From: Piper betle
Lineage: Eukaryota; Streptophyta; Magnoliopsida; Piperales; Piperaceae
Reading direction: 5' to 3'
Assembly (NCBI GenBank): GCA_033002965.1
Contig: JAURVB010013358.1
Location: forward strand, 56,186-120,185
DNA: 64,000 nt
Shown here piece after piece: positions 25,867 to 38,523 of the stretch. The notes under the pieces were generated by a model. The model was given only the letters and a program-made list of their open reading frames with translations, was not told the origin of the DNA and searched no databases. Position numbers and translations under genes: made by a program. Position 1 is the first letter of the stretch. Each line of letters begins with the position of its first letter.

Positions 25867-27912
25867 TTTATTTCCTGTCTTCAAATAAACATGCGTGGAG
25901 TGTTAGACATTGCTATGATACTTCTCAAAAATTGGTTGCTCACCTAGGAAGGACTCCTTGCCATCAAGTATTGTCAACTGATGAAGCTTCTTAGATTTGA
26001 ATGCCAGTCACCAATGGCATGCGTCTGATTAAATCAAACGACACCACCAACGCCTGCGTCACTCAATGAATTGCTTGAAGCCATCAATCAGCTTGCCTGG
26101 AACAAATGAGAATCAGTAGTAGTGATAAACAAAAATCTTCAGACTCAACCTGCGAGGAAGCTATCTATTTTTGTTGGTTACAAAACTATAAGCTAATAAG
26201 TATCTGTGTGAAGTCATCTCAAACAGCTTTACGCGAAACCATCAAGCTTCTTGATAGAAAAAGCACAGTATTTCTTTGCTGTTCGTAACAGAAAAATATC
26301 AGCTGTGATCTGTTTATCGAACTCTACAAGAATTGACACAAAATTGCATCTGACGAAATTACTCTACCAATTTGTTTCCAAAACGGCATATATATATTTT
26401 GGTTTCATTTCCCAATAAATGCTAAACTATGATAATATTTAGCTTTAAGACTGTATAAGACGTATACCTTCTCCATAAGTGACTAAGTTACTTGCACGCT
26501 AGAGCTTCATCGTTCCCCACGCCATGCATATTTATCCATTCATCAGACTTAATATATTAGATCAAGCTGCTAGCTCATACAAACTAAAACAAAGGCCAAT
26601 TTCTTTAACCAACAAAAAGAAAAAGCTATACTGACCTTGGTCATTTGGAGCTCCAACTTTTGAGCTATATATGGTGGATATGAAGTTTCAACCATGACCA
26701 TTTCTTTCGATAATTCTTTCTCTTCCTTCCCTTGGTGCAATTGAAACCAGCACCGCCAACTTGATCAGGTGAAAGCCAAGTATAGTACTACACTTTTTCA
26801 TGTTTTGTGAAATGAAGAAGTTTTTATTTTTATTTTTATTTTATTATTAATATTATTATTATCACTGGTTCTGATCACGTTTTTCTGTATTCTAACTGCT
26901 AATTCTGTTGAGAAATGGCAAAATCTGGTACTAAATTGAAGCATGGTTTTGTTAAATACTCCCATCTATTGGATATAAACTTATATAGATGGATGTAGCC
27001 CGATAAGCTTTACAGATTAAAAACTAGAAATTTGGACTCGACTCAGCATGCCGTAGATTGAGGTTGGCTCTAAGCCAATTAGAGTCATTTATATTAATTT
27101 TTTTATTATGAAATAAAAAATTATATGAAATTAATATAAATTATTTCTTTGACACTTAGAAATTAATAAATTTGACTCGGTGAACCATGGAGACTAGTTG
27201 ATTCGGAGAATTTTGGAGTCAAACTATGCTGAAGTTAGCTAGTTGTGATTGATCTCTATAATATTTGCATAGGTGGCAGGTCGCTGTTTCTTATTTATGG
27301 TGCGTAGATTAGCAAACATATGCAACACACGTAAAAATAGAGTTCACATCAGAGAGGTTCAATTTAAGGTGTCTTGCCTGCTTATATATATTATATATGT
27401 TCTTGCGTACACGCCATTTTGTATGCATAAAAAATGATTTGGCCGTCTGCTCATCAACAACCAATTACATCGGCCTACATATTGTTGGGCATCTAGTAAA
27501 CATCTTTCCCAACTCGAATGCCGTTTTTTCATCTTGAGGAGACTGTCATTCCTATTGTCATTGTGCCTTAGTATTTGAAGGTGCTTGTTTGCTAGAAAAG
27601 TTGAATCAATTTTCTTTCGTTATCTGTACTCATGGAAGCATTTGGCTTGAACATTGATGTTTGAATGCGTTTTGGTGTTTCTATTGGCATTGGAATGCAT
27701 GTTATTCATTTTATGGTATTCATTATAAGCAGCTTAGGTACAAAGTTATCCTTTCCTTCTTCTGTGTCATCCACCTGCTTCTGAAGAATTGAGATTAACG
27801 GATTTTGAACTATAGAGAGTAAATATATCATGAATTCTTCAACCATAACTGTTACTCTTCCCTCCACTAATGCGACGTCGAATAATCTCGAGAAGAAAAA
27901 GGTGCCAGCCCA
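25867..27912. other. Intergenic stretch
   Basis: AT-rich sequence with no recognised gene or repeat termini. A short poly-ATTATT stretch lies near 26.83 kb. The last few hundred bases are the 5' flank of the Vps62-like pseudogene. Confidence 0.5.
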
Positions 27913-29634
27913 ACTGAAACGAGCTTCAACCTGCCATATCCACTCCCGACATGGCCTTCTGGTAAAACTTACATGATCACCACATCAGAAAAAAAATTTA
28001 AAAAAATCGTTTATATATAGTTTCATAGCAAAAGATTAATTATAGATCAATAACAGGAAATTATTTGGGATGCACACAGGTTCCGGATTTGCAACTGGGA
28101 GCATCAACCTGGCCGGCTTAGAGCTATGTCAAGTCACTTCTTTCTCCAAGGTTTGGGCCACTCGTGAAGGAGGAGAACAAGACCTTGGAGCAACCTTCTT
28201 AGACCACAAGTACCCAGTGGGTACTCCATGCTTGGCCACTATTGCCAACCCAACAACAAGCCTCTATTTGGCTGGGTGCTAGCAGGTAAGACCAGTGAGG
28301 GTGAAGACACTATGGGTCCTCTCAAGAAGCCAATTGATTATTTACTCGTTTACAGCAGTGGATCTTCAAATATCAAACAAGATAGTGTTGGATATGTATG
28401 GCTGCCAAAGCCACCGGAAGGCTACTCTGCGGTTGGGTACATAGTCACCAACTTGCCGGAGATGCCATCACTTGAAGACATGATGTGTGTTCGATCAGAC
28501 CTCACCGAGCCCTGCACGAAGGACTTGTTGCTATGGGAGGCTACCAGTGGAAGTAAGATTGACATATACAGCACCAAACCTGCCAACATTGCTGTACAAG
28601 CTCTTGGTGTGAGTGTAGGCACGTTTATGGTCACAATTGATGGGGTTGAACCATCTAATTTTGCTTGTCTTAAGAACAAGGATTCAAACTTGGCTGCCAT
28701 GCCTAATGTAAGCCAGATTGAGGCACTCATGCAGGCTTACTCGCCACGGGTTTACTTCCATCCAGATGAAGCATATCTCCCCTCCTCTGTTAGTTGGCTT
28801 TTTAGTAATGGAGCCTTGTTGTACAAACAAGGTGACCCAAATCCAAGCCCCATTGATCCAACAGGTTCCAACCTTCCCCAAGGTGGCAACAATGATGGCA
28901 CCTATTGGATTGATCTTCCTGCTGATGCGGCAGCAAAGGAGAAGGTGAAGAAGGGAAACCTGGACAGCTCTTTGTGCTATTTGCATGTAAAGCCCATGCT
29001 AGGAGCCACATTCACAGACATAGCCATTTGGGTCTTCTACCCTTTTAATGGCCCGGCAAAGGCTAAAGTGGAGCTTGTGAATGTGTCACTGGGGAGAATT
29101 GGAGAACATGTTGGTGATTGGGAACATGTGACACTTCGAATAAGCAATTTCAATGGGGAGCTTTGGAGGGTCTTCTTCTCAGAGCACAGTGGAGGGACTT
29201 GGGCTGATGCATCCGAGCTCGAGTTCTATGACAAGAACAAGGCCGTGGCCTATGCTTCATTGCATGGCCATGCTTTCTATAGAAAAGCCGGCCTTGTTCT
29301 ACAAGGGAATAGCAAGCTAGGGGTGGGCATAAGGAATGACACCGGCAAGGGGAAGGGATTGGATGTTGGGCTACGCTATGAGGTGGTAGGGGCAGAGTAT
29401 TTGGATTCCATTGTTGAACCACCATGGCTAAGCTATACTAGAGAATGGGGTCCTAAGATAACTTATGACACAGGCAAAGAGATAAACAAGGCATTCAGAT
29501 TCCTTCCTGGGAAGCTAAAATCTGCCTTGCAGAGTTTGATTGATAAACTTCCTAATGAAGTATTGGGGGAGGAGGGTCCTACTGGCCCCAAGATGAAAGG
29601 TAGTTGGAATGGAGATGAACCATCAAAAGCTTGA
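27913..29634 (+). pseudogene. Vps62-like (DUF946) gene, copy 1, start lost and frameshifted
   Basis: A plant Vps62-related protein; the molecular function of this family is poorly known. Exon 1 (27913-27961) encodes SFNLPYPLPTWPSG and a 118-bp GT-AG intron follows. Exon 2 (28080-29634) encodes GSGFATGSINLAG and on to the stop. The frame fails at about 28199: GATF is read in one frame, but the following RPQVPSGYSMLGHYCQPNNK is in another. The neighbouring copy reads GATFYKPENIPTGFSM in one frame here, showing that this copy lost one base (TTCTTAGA for an expected TTCTxTAGA). The codon matching the neighbour's ATG reads ACT. After 28199 about 478 codons are open, with conserved GDWEHVTLRISNFNGELWRV and NEVLGEEGPTGPK. 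Either a recent pseudogene, or two base errors plus an unseen upstream start. Confidence 0.8.
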
Positions 29635-30023
29635 TTTGCCTAGTTAAGGATGTTGGAATGGGAAATTGAATACATTGATTGAGGATTTGGAATTGTTAAT
29701 TGCTATCAATGTTTGAAATCAAATTATGTCAGTCAAAAGTAAATGGTTGTCTACTATACATTCATGTAAAATGTAGACAAGTGCATGCAATTACTAAAGA
29801 ATCTAACAGCCTGTTAAGATCGAAATTAGCACACTCGAAGTACTCCAATTTGGAGAATAATTTGTTCATATTTCTGTTCATGTCATGACTTGCACTGTTC
29901 GACAATCACTCTCGTGCTTCCGACAAGGCAACTTCTTACATGCTTAATCAGTCGGGGATCTAGCAATCGCTTCTCTAAGATTACAATCGCCATTTTTTGC
30001 GAGAAGTTCATCTTGGTGTTGCC
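29635..30023. other. Spacer between the two Vps62-like copies
   Basis: Non-coding AT-rich DNA containing the 3' flank of copy 1 and the 5' flank of copy 2. No repeat or extra gene was recognised. Confidence 0.5.
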
Positions 30024-31650
30024 ATGGAGGGAGACTTTAAACTGCCATCTCCATTGACATCATGGCCACCGGGTTAGACATCACAACTCAAACTTTGAAA
30101 AACTGCTCATTGATTTGGTGCAAACTTAATAGCCTCAACATGTACTAAATTGCAGGCAATGGCTTTGCTCAAGGAACCATAGATTTGGGAGGGCTTGTGG
30201 TGCAACATTATCAACGTTCACCAAGATCTGGTCAAGCCATGAGGGAAGCCGAGAGAACCTCGGCGCCACCTTCTACAAACCTGAAAATATACCAACCGGG
30301 TTCTCTATGCCAGGCTGCTTTTGTCAACCCAACGCCAAGAAGCAACTCTTTGGGCCGTCCTTGTCGGAAAAGGCCATGTTGATGAGAGCAATGAAGGGCA
30401 ATTAAGAAGACCTGCGGATTACAATCTTACGTGGAGTTCAAGTGAAGGTTTACCAATGGAGCATGCCTACATATGGTTGCCAATTCCACAGGTTATGCAA
30501 CAACAGTCTATGTTGTCGCATTCTAATTTTTATAGAAAACTTGTAAAGGGAGAGACAGAATCCTCAGAGCATAAAACCAATGTTGGGAGGAACATTCACT
30601 GACATTGTTATATGGCTTTTCTACCCATTCAACGGCCCAGGAAGAGCCAAGGTTGGGCCTGTCACAATACGCTTGGGATAATAGGGAGACATGGTGGTGA
30701 TTGGGAGCTTTTGACACTGAGGGTGAGCAACTTCAATGGAGAGCTATGGAGGGTCTACTTCAGCCAGCACAGTGGCGGAGTGTGGGCAGATGCGTCAGAG
30801 CCAGACTTCCAAGAAGGGAACAGGTTTGCTGCTTATGCTTCTCTTAGTGGACATGCCTTTTATGATAAACCAGGCCTGGTTCTGCAAGGGAATAGCAAGC
30901 TCGGGGTGGGAATTAGAAATGACACCAAGAAAGGGCACCATTGGATGGACACAGGAAGGAGATTTCAGTTGGTTTCTGCAGATTACCTGATGAGTGATGA
31001 GCCTCCATAGCTTAATTATGCTAGTAACCGGGGCTAGGAATGTAAATAAGCCAAACGTACTCGGCTTGATTCATCGCATCAATTTTGTATTCAAAAAATA
31101 CTCGGTTCAAAATGGGTAACTTATTAAATAACAAATAGAGTTTGAGGTAAAGAGTGTTCAGCTCGGCTTGACTCGAAACTCAAGTTCGACGTATTTAAAC
31201 ATGAAAAAATATTTGGTTCGATTCGACTCATCAATAATATTAAGGTTATATTGAACTTATAAAGAGTTGGAAAGAACATTTTGATCCTATATAAGTCGAG
31301 CACGAGCCGAGTACAAACCAAGTACAAATATTCGCTCAACTTAAAAATATAGCGAGCCAAACCCGAGCCACGCCCAAACACTATAAATTTTTGACGAGTT
31401 CGGCTCGACCCATAATACATCAAAGCTCGTCAAATAATTAAATAAGTTCAAACATACTTACCAAAAATTATGTCGAATTCAAATGTATCGATGCTCAACT
31501 CGGCCCAACTCGTTTACACCCCCAGGCAGAAGTTGAGGTTCATGATTGGTAAATTTCTTCCGCGCAAGGCAAAAGCTCCTGGCCAGTGAGTTGTTTGGGG
31601 AGGAGGGTCCTCTTGGTCCCAAGCAGAAATCCAACGGGAGTGGAGATGAA
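30024..31650 (+). pseudogene. Vps62-like (DUF946) gene, copy 2, heavily decayed
   Basis: A tandem duplicate of copy 1. Exon 1 (30024-30072) keeps an ATG and the same 49-nt length (MEGDFKLPSPLTSWPP), and exon 2 begins at 30156 (GNGFAQGTIDLGG). Damage includes a one-base loss near 30217 before FTKIWSSHEG, further frame changes at about 30330-30350 and 30500, and loss of roughly 470 bp of central coding sequence. At 31008 a TAG replaces the tryptophan codon of EPPW, and a 492-bp element sits at 31034-31525. The original end is still visible after that element as ELFGEEGPLGPKQKSNG to TGA at 31650, matching copy 1. The best conserved stretch is about 30.60-31.01 kb (GGDWELLTLRVSNFNGELW). Confidence 0.85.
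31034..31525. mobile_element. Non-autonomous TIR element inside Vps62-like copy 2
   Basis: The ends are imperfect inverted repeats: CTAGGAATGTAAATAAG at left and the complement CTGGGGGTGTAAACGAG at right. The interior repeats ACTCGGCTTGA / GAGCTCG-type words and encodes no protein. The (C/T)AGGG(A/G)TGTAAA terminus resembles hAT-type ends, but no clear 8-bp target duplication was found. Related copies are at about 37.82-38.30 kb and, truncated, at 60.8 kb. Its placement is firm because conserved pseudogene coding sequence flanks it on both sides. Confidence 0.7.
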
Positions 31651-31693
31651 GTTTGAATATGTACATATCCTCCCTAAATAGTGTCTTGCTTAG

Positions 31694-31723
31694 AGGAAGA
31701 GGAAGAGAGAGAGAGAGAGAGAG
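31694..31723. repeat. (GA)n microsatellite
   Basis: A purine-only GA run, slightly interrupted at its left side, lies just after the second Vps62-like pseudogene. Confidence 0.9.
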
Positions 31724-32248
31724 GCAAGAAGAAAAATGGAAAACTCTGAAGTTATGCAGCCACTTTTATATAAAACAATTCGTTTATCACCTCATTTTAA
31801 GTGCAACAGATGTGGCCAAAACCATAGTTTCGGTGTCATCAATTAATGGATCTTCATCGTTGGCATCCGCGAGAGAATGGATTACTCTTGTGGTTGCTAA
31901 TGAAGCATCCGTTGACTAAGAAACAGGGAACAATATGTGCAGCTTACTAACTTTTTTGTAACGGCACAGTAAGTTGCAAGCAGGTCGTAACTTTCTAAAT
32001 CACTTGACAAGGATCATAAATTTGGATGACATCTTTGTTAGTATGTTGGGTTAGATCCAATACCCATTGTCATCTTTAATCCAAGAAGAGAAGGTCAAAT
32101 TAAAATCTAACATCATTCTTGTTATATATCTTTCAAATTATACAACAGGCTTTGAAAGATGATCAAACTACTATAAATTTTAATGACAGATGTACATTAT
32201 TTAAAACGTGTATTTCTTGCTTACAGAGAAGTGGTATAGCACAAATGT
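31724..32248. other. Spacer between the Vps62-like pseudogene and the oxygenase gene
   Basis: Unrecognised sequence; the last 150-200 bp should be the 3' UTR of the minus-strand Rieske oxygenase gene. Confidence 0.45.
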
Positions 32249-35200
32249 TCATCTAAAAGCGTGGTTGTAATCGTGAAAGTGGAAATTCTTGTAGATGTAG
32301 TTCCCCAACCACTTGGAAGCCAAGAAGCTCACCACGGCCAGGGACACTATCACACTTCTAGCGAAAGAAGATATGGCATTTTGCTTCATTGCTGCAACCA
32401 AGCCAACCAACCCTATGGAGATAACTTGCAGAGACACTTCCACAACCTTCAGACCTTTCTCGGCTGTACGACAGCTACTGCAGTGAACCACATGAGACCA
32501 GTACCTGTAGCAAACATTGAGGATGAAGATTCTCCTTGCTAATGTAATTATGTAGAGAAATCAGTGAATAGATCAATCAAGAGCACAGAGTTTTTATTTT
32601 TGTATGATGTCTTTGGTCGAAGCCTTGTTCACATTACTTACCTATCCAGCAGTTGCTCGCGAGGAGGAGTTGGAGGAAGATCGGACCCGAACTTAGATGG
32701 CCATGGCACCTGATATCCTCCATAATTTCTCAACCATCTTCTGAATCCAACCACGAGGGCGTCTGATTTTGTTGGCACAAAGCAAGCTTCTTGCCATTTG
32801 GAATTGCCAACATCAGCTATTTTTCTTTCCTACATAAAAATGAATCTTCCTAGTTTATTATGGTGTGAAAAGGGACCCTTCCATTTTAATGCAAAAAAAA
32901 AGGTTGTATTCATATCAACAGGCAAGACTCTTTCAATGAAGGTTGAAAGGGCTACCTCTACATGAAGAGCATACAGATCTGAATCAAGAATCAGGTTTTG
33001 TCCAATGTGAAAGAACCACCGTGGTAGGACTTTGTCTAACCAAAGTGCAAAATTACGTGGGAAGACCCAGATCAATCTGCTATTGCCAGGACTCACAGGA
33101 ATAACTATAAATACAAGAAGCGCTCTCTTTTGGATTGTATTTGCCTGTTGTTCTTGTGACATTCAGTTAGATCAAAAAATTAAAAACACCAGTTTCTGAC
33201 TAGCGAAACAAAGATCCAGGACTAAAGAAAATTTCGATGCATTACCATTGTGACAGATCCATTAGTACTTTGATCATTTCTTGGAAAAGCACAAAACAAG
33301 CAAGGTGCTTCAAATCTGCTATCACCACCTTCTAGTTTGGCAAGGAAGCCAGAAGCATCTAATGTTTGAATGCTCATTTCCATTGGTCTCCCTCCTTCTC
33401 TGTCGCGCTTAACTGTTCATGTGAACATTTTTTGCACGTCAGCTTCTGATAACAATGTGAGCATGAATGAAATCCACATATAAAAAGGCAATGAACTCCT
33501 ACTCTACAAAGTTAAATCTGTTTATCCGTATGTTAGTAACAAATCTTGGTCCGTCATATTCCATAAAGATCTTAGAAAGAACATCAAATATGGAAAATTC
33601 ACACGTGGGATCACCACAATTTCATCCCATCAAATATTGTGCTTTCATTCATCTCACCACTATATCCTGCATATGCTCAAAATTTCATTTTAGCATTATC
33701 AGGGGAAAAACTAAAAACATTATCAGGGCAAAAACTAAAAGGTGTAGGTAGTCCCTAAATGGCCTACCTAAGGAACTATAAAAAATTATAAGGAAATGTG
33801 AAGTTGATATGGTAGAATATGGTATTTCTAGACTTATGATCTTTTCAGCTAAGGTGTATATATAAAAATTGTGAAAACAAACACTATGATGTAAATCTTA
33901 AGAGAAGAAAGTAAGTGGAATGACCCAACTAGCAGCAGTGGAATATGAATACTTATGCTTATGGTTATTACTTCAAAAAAGTGCACAATATTTGAAAAAA
34001 TTACATAATAATGATGATGTCTTACACTGTGTATTGTGAAAGGTATCCTACCAAAAACCCTGAGGAGTTTGTGTCAAAATATGTACCCTAATAGCTTATG
34101 TAATATTCTTTATAAATAGCTTATGTAAAAGGTTTGCCTACATTACAACTAAGAGCCACACGCATTTATTTTGAGGCCAAGGATACGTAACCGTGTTCTT
34201 TCAAGGTCTTTGGCCTTGACATTATCCCATAATGAGCATAAGGAACATGAGCAGGATCCATAAGGTTTTCCATCAAAACTTCATACCTGAAATGCCAACA
34301 AAGCATCGGTCACATCCTCAGCTAGCATTCTTTAAAAAGATGGCAGAAAAATTTAAATCACTGGTGAATCGGAAATGAAAAAAGAAAAAGAATGAACATA
34401 AAAGTACAGAATACCCATATGGAATTTCTCTATTGCCAAACATAGATGTATAAGATGGATCATCCAACTCCTCGATGTAAGGTGGTTTCTTTTTAGAATA
34501 TACATGTCTGTAAGCAGGGTCCGTGCTTGGCCAGAACCAAACTATCTTATTCTGCACACAGCTAGGATAAACAGCAGCACAAGCCTTCTTAAATGTATGA
34601 ACCTGCAATCACTTCTATCAACTAGTTATACTTCACCATCTGAATCCTTAATTATCAAAACAGAGTTCAACCGCAACATTATTCTTCTTCTTCTTCCACC
34701 TTATCCAAAAACGAGGTCGGGACATGGATCTTTGTCTATGTGATTAGAAATAACAATTTTTTTATGGCTGGATGCTCTTTCTGACACCAAACCTCCTCCT
34801 TTAACCTGACTTAGAGTGGCGGTACACTTGATGGAGTTGGTTCAATCCAAACATTGATCACCATTAATTCCAATCTAAGAACAACAACAAGCAAATCAAA
34901 GATGGCAAAGTTTGGATGGTCAGATGACCTTCCGGAATGCACAAGCATGTGAAGTTAGTTCAGTACAAACACTGATCACCATCTAATCAAAGAAATGACA
35001 AGGTTTTGATAGTTGGATGCCTTTCTGGGCAACAACCTTCCTCCTTCATCCCAACTCAGACAGTCAATGCACAAGTATTGGCGGAGTTAGCTCAACTTAA
35101 ACCTAATCACAATAAATTCTAATCCAACAACAACAACAACAACAAGCGAATCGAAGAGATCGAAAATTCACCGGCGGCCCATCGGGAGGGGCCTGGGGAA

Positions 35201-35657
35201 TGAGCTTGCAATCGCCGGCGCCGTCGAAGCACCACCCGTGGTACATACACTGCAACCTACCCCACCGATCGATCCTCCCTTCGGACAGCGGCGCGAGCCG
35301 GTGGGGGCAGAGATCGTCGAACACCTGCCACCTCTCCTCCGCCCGATCCCACCACACGACCACATCAAGCCCCAACACCCGCTTCGCATGGGGCGCCCTC
35401 TTGTCCAAGTCGCACACCGGGGCAAGAGGGTACCAGTTCTGGAACCAGTCGAACTTCTCCGCCGACGCCTCCTTTTCCACCCCCGTCTCATGGAGGCCGG
35501 TGGAAGACGCATGGAGGCGGGTCTTGGGGAAAGGCGGCGTCTTTAGGCGGAGACGAAGGGGTGGGGTGGGGGAGATGGGTTTGGAGAAGGGGAAGGGGAG
35601 GGTGATTGGTGGGGGAGAGGGGAGAAGAAGGGGGTGGGTGGGGAGGAGAGCTTCCAT
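32249..35657 (-). CDS. PTC52: PTC52/ACD1-like Rieske non-haem oxygenase, plastid envelope (7 exons, 522 aa)
   Basis: A member of the plant PAO/TIC55/PTC52/CAO group of Rieske oxygenases; the wording [22 protein letters not shown] and QAPPDGPP point to the PTC52 (ACD1-like) branch, linked to protochlorophyllide oxidation at the chloroplast envelope. Exons in transcript order: 35657-35172, 34602-34415, 34286-34192, 33412-33246, 33144-32956, 32829-32642, 32504-32249, all GT-AG with phase kept. The Pro/Ser-rich N terminus fits a transit peptide. Rieske ligands are C117, H119, C137 and H140 ([14 protein letters not shown]). The mononuclear iron motif is [13 protein letters not shown] (D235, H238, H243). 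The C-terminal part has the redox motif CSSC at 446-449 and two hydrophobic segments. ATG 35657 was chosen because it starts the transit-like peptide; upstream in-frame codons look like leader sequence. No defects were seen. Confidence 0.93.
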
Positions 35658-37411
35658 GGCTCCAAAGTGTTGAACTGCGTTTCGGTTTGGCGGGGGAGGG
35701 AAGAAGAGGAAGTGCTCGTTAGGACCGTTGGTCCCTGTTGGGAGAAATTTTTTGGGCATGCCTCCCACAGCCGTGCGCCCGATTGTCTTATATTTATGAT
35801 ATGCTCCGTAATATTGCAATAACATAATTCTAATTCACTTCGAGCTTAATACTTGCCAGCTAAGATGTCGTACCATGCATGACCTATACTTAATAAATTT
35901 TAACTTTATACATAAATTTTTATTGAATAATAAAATAAATTATAATAATTTAATATCTTTGTGATTGATTTTAATAATAATCTTATTTAAATAAAAAATA
36001 AATTATAATATTTAATTTTTTATTATAGTTTTTAGACAATTAAATAGAATTTTATTTCTAGGAATTTAGACAAGTTTGACCCCGAGACCTTCCACCGTAA
36101 AAGGTATTTTTATTGTTTTCTTTTAAAAAAATTGATGATAGCGAGATTTAAACTTATGACCCTTTGAAAGAGATTTTATTATTTTTATTTTTTAAGAAAT
36201 TAAAGTTTGCAAGATTAGACCCCGTAACCTTTTACAAGAAGTATTTTTATTATATATTTTAAAGATTTTTTTTATTTTGATTAGTTGATTCTCCTACTTT
36301 TAATTGCAATACGCTATTAAATTTTCCTTTTATTAGATAAGAGTATATTGAGATAAGATCTAGCCTATTATTTGATAGATAATATATTTTTAATTTGGAT
36401 TAACTATTTTAAAAAGAACTTAAACGCATGTGTGAAGAGTTGATATAAATAATATAAGAACTAACCCAACCCAAGACTCCATTAGATGGTAGAATATATT
36501 AAACATAAATTAGGGCACTTGTTATGGGTCAGCATAAGAATTTTAAAAATATAATTTTTTAAAGTAGTTAAATTGTGATAACCTTAATTTAAACTCTATT
36601 TAATACTTATTAAAATAAGATTTAATTTATTAATTAGAATGATTCATAAATTTCAACTTAAATTAGTTATTTTGAAGAAATAATTTAGACCCGTATGTAA
36701 GTCAAAGTTACTCACACTTAAGATAAAATTGTTACAAATATAAAGGTAAATTTGTCTCAAATTTGGTTTAACTGATTTAAGCTGTCAATTTTGACTTAAA
36801 TTAATCATTGCAAGTTTATATTATTTGTATCCATCGGAGACTTGTATCGATCATTGGGTGTGTGATAATTGAGAGGCGTGGGGATGGGTGTAGGAAAAGT
36901 GTTGTGTCTATGAAGAATTGCTCAGTAGTGGGGCCTTCAAGGAAAAGAGTTATTGGGCATCGGTTCGGGGTTTAGGTGGGAAGCCATGAGCCACACCTTG
37001 TCGATGATATGGTACACGTATGGATTTGACGGTCCATATTTTTTGAAATTTGTAAAAATAATAAGTAAAAAAATAAAAATAAAAGCTTTATTAGACCCTT
37101 TTTAAAAAAAAAATTTGCCGATTCTTTAATGGTATAAATTAGTGAGTTGGCTTCATAGGGCTTCACAAGGCTTTCTCTACACAGGATATTTATTGTTTGG
37201 AAGTTTTGGTTTTGTGAGCAGTGATGTTTTGTGGACAATTAGGAGAACTGGTTGTCATATGTATGATTATGGTAAAATTTTCTGGTCTTCTTAAGTAGTT
37301 GTTTCATCTACTGTGGCTTTGAAGGTCTGCTTTTGCTCGTCATGTTGTAGCTTTGACTTAATTAGTTATTCGCGAAGTTTGTTTGGTGGGTGGAGATTAT
37401 CAAGTCTTAAT
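35658..37411. other. Oxygenase 5' flank and AT-rich intergenic DNA
   Basis: The first 170 bp contain the oxygenase leader and a possible minus-strand TATA-like CATAAATATAAG near 35.79 kb. The rest is AT-rich with no recognised gene; the end leads into LINE debris. Confidence 0.5.
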
Positions 37412-38523
37412 ATGAAGTTTCTTAGTGGGAATTGTGGAGGATTGAATAACGTTGCTACACAACGTGCTGTGAGAAGTTAGTGAATTGTTTTTTATGTGAA
37501 ACCTGAATGTCTCGCTCTCGTGTTCTCAGCAATATTGAGCTCTAACTTTGGTTTGGATGAGTCCATGTTTGTGGAGAGTCATGGCTTCTCGGGTGGACTG
37601 TATCCGGGATGGCAAAAATCTATTAATATCCTGCATCTCTCGGATATATAGCCTTATAATGGTTCAGGTTGAGGGTGTCTCCACAGCGAATAGATTTATG
37701 TTGTGCTGCAACTGTTGACATTCCCCAACGCAGTTCAATATCAAGATATTGAAATGTTGCAAGGATGCCTAAGACTTTGCTCCTGGAAAGTGTTTGGTCA
37801 ATTGCAGTGGTTGTAAATCAACAAGGGTGTAAATGAGCTGAGCCGAATAGAGATATTTTTGAATTCAACGTAATTTTGACAAGTATATTTAAACTTGTTT
37901 GAGTATTTGACGAATTCGTTCAAAATTTATGATATTTAGGCTTGGTTCAGTATGTTTCGAGTCGAGCTTTAGTCGAGCGAATATTTATGTTTGGCTCATA
38001 CTTGACTTATATAGGTTTAAAAAAGAATTTTAACACTATACAAGTTTAATATGATTTCAATAATATTGACGAGCCAAATTGAGCTGAATATTTTTTCAAA
38101 TTTAAACACATTGAGCTCAAGTTTTGAGTCAAGCCGAACCGAACACTCCTTAGCTCAAACATTATTCGTTGGTCAACGACTTATCCATTTCGAACAGAGT
38201 ATTTTTTCAAACACAAAATTAATGAACACACGTTCAAACTAAATCAAACTGAACGTAAAATGCTTGTGAGCAATTTGACTTATTTACATCCCTAACTATC
38301 AAACATGGACTCTTTCACACAGTAATTTTTAAATTTGCCGATCATTAAAAGAGTTCGTCATGTTTGTAGTAAATATAATATACGTGTTAAATGGCGTCCT
38401 CGTTCTATGAATAGTGTGGCTCATAAGCTGGCCAATTTTGTAAGGTATCATAAATTGGGATGGTCTTGTGATGAGGGGGTTAGACGTTACAGGATTCCCA
38501 AGGAACAAATCCCGAGGGGATAA
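37412..38523 (+). mobile_element. Deleted LINE remnant (endonuclease start and RNase H end)
   Basis: At 37412 the frame reads MKFLSGNCGGLNN, the hallmark start of the plant LINE ORF2 endonuclease (compare MKxLSWNCRGLxN), followed after a stop by ECLALVF and ESHGFSGGLY, also typical of that domain. At 38335-38523 an open frame reads VKWRPRSMNSVAHKLANF, resembling the C-terminal RNase H-like segment of LINE polyproteins. Most of the reverse transcriptase is missing, and a TIR element (about 37824-38293) lies between the pieces. It is non-functional. Confidence 0.65.
37824..38293. mobile_element. TIR element, same family as 31034-31525
   Basis: Left end AGGGTGTAAATGAGCTGAGCC; the right end in complement is AGGGATGTAAATAAGTC. 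The length is about 470 bp. The interior has GAGCTCAAG/GTCGAGC-type words and no protein, as in the 31-kb copy. No confident target duplication was seen. Confidence 0.65.
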
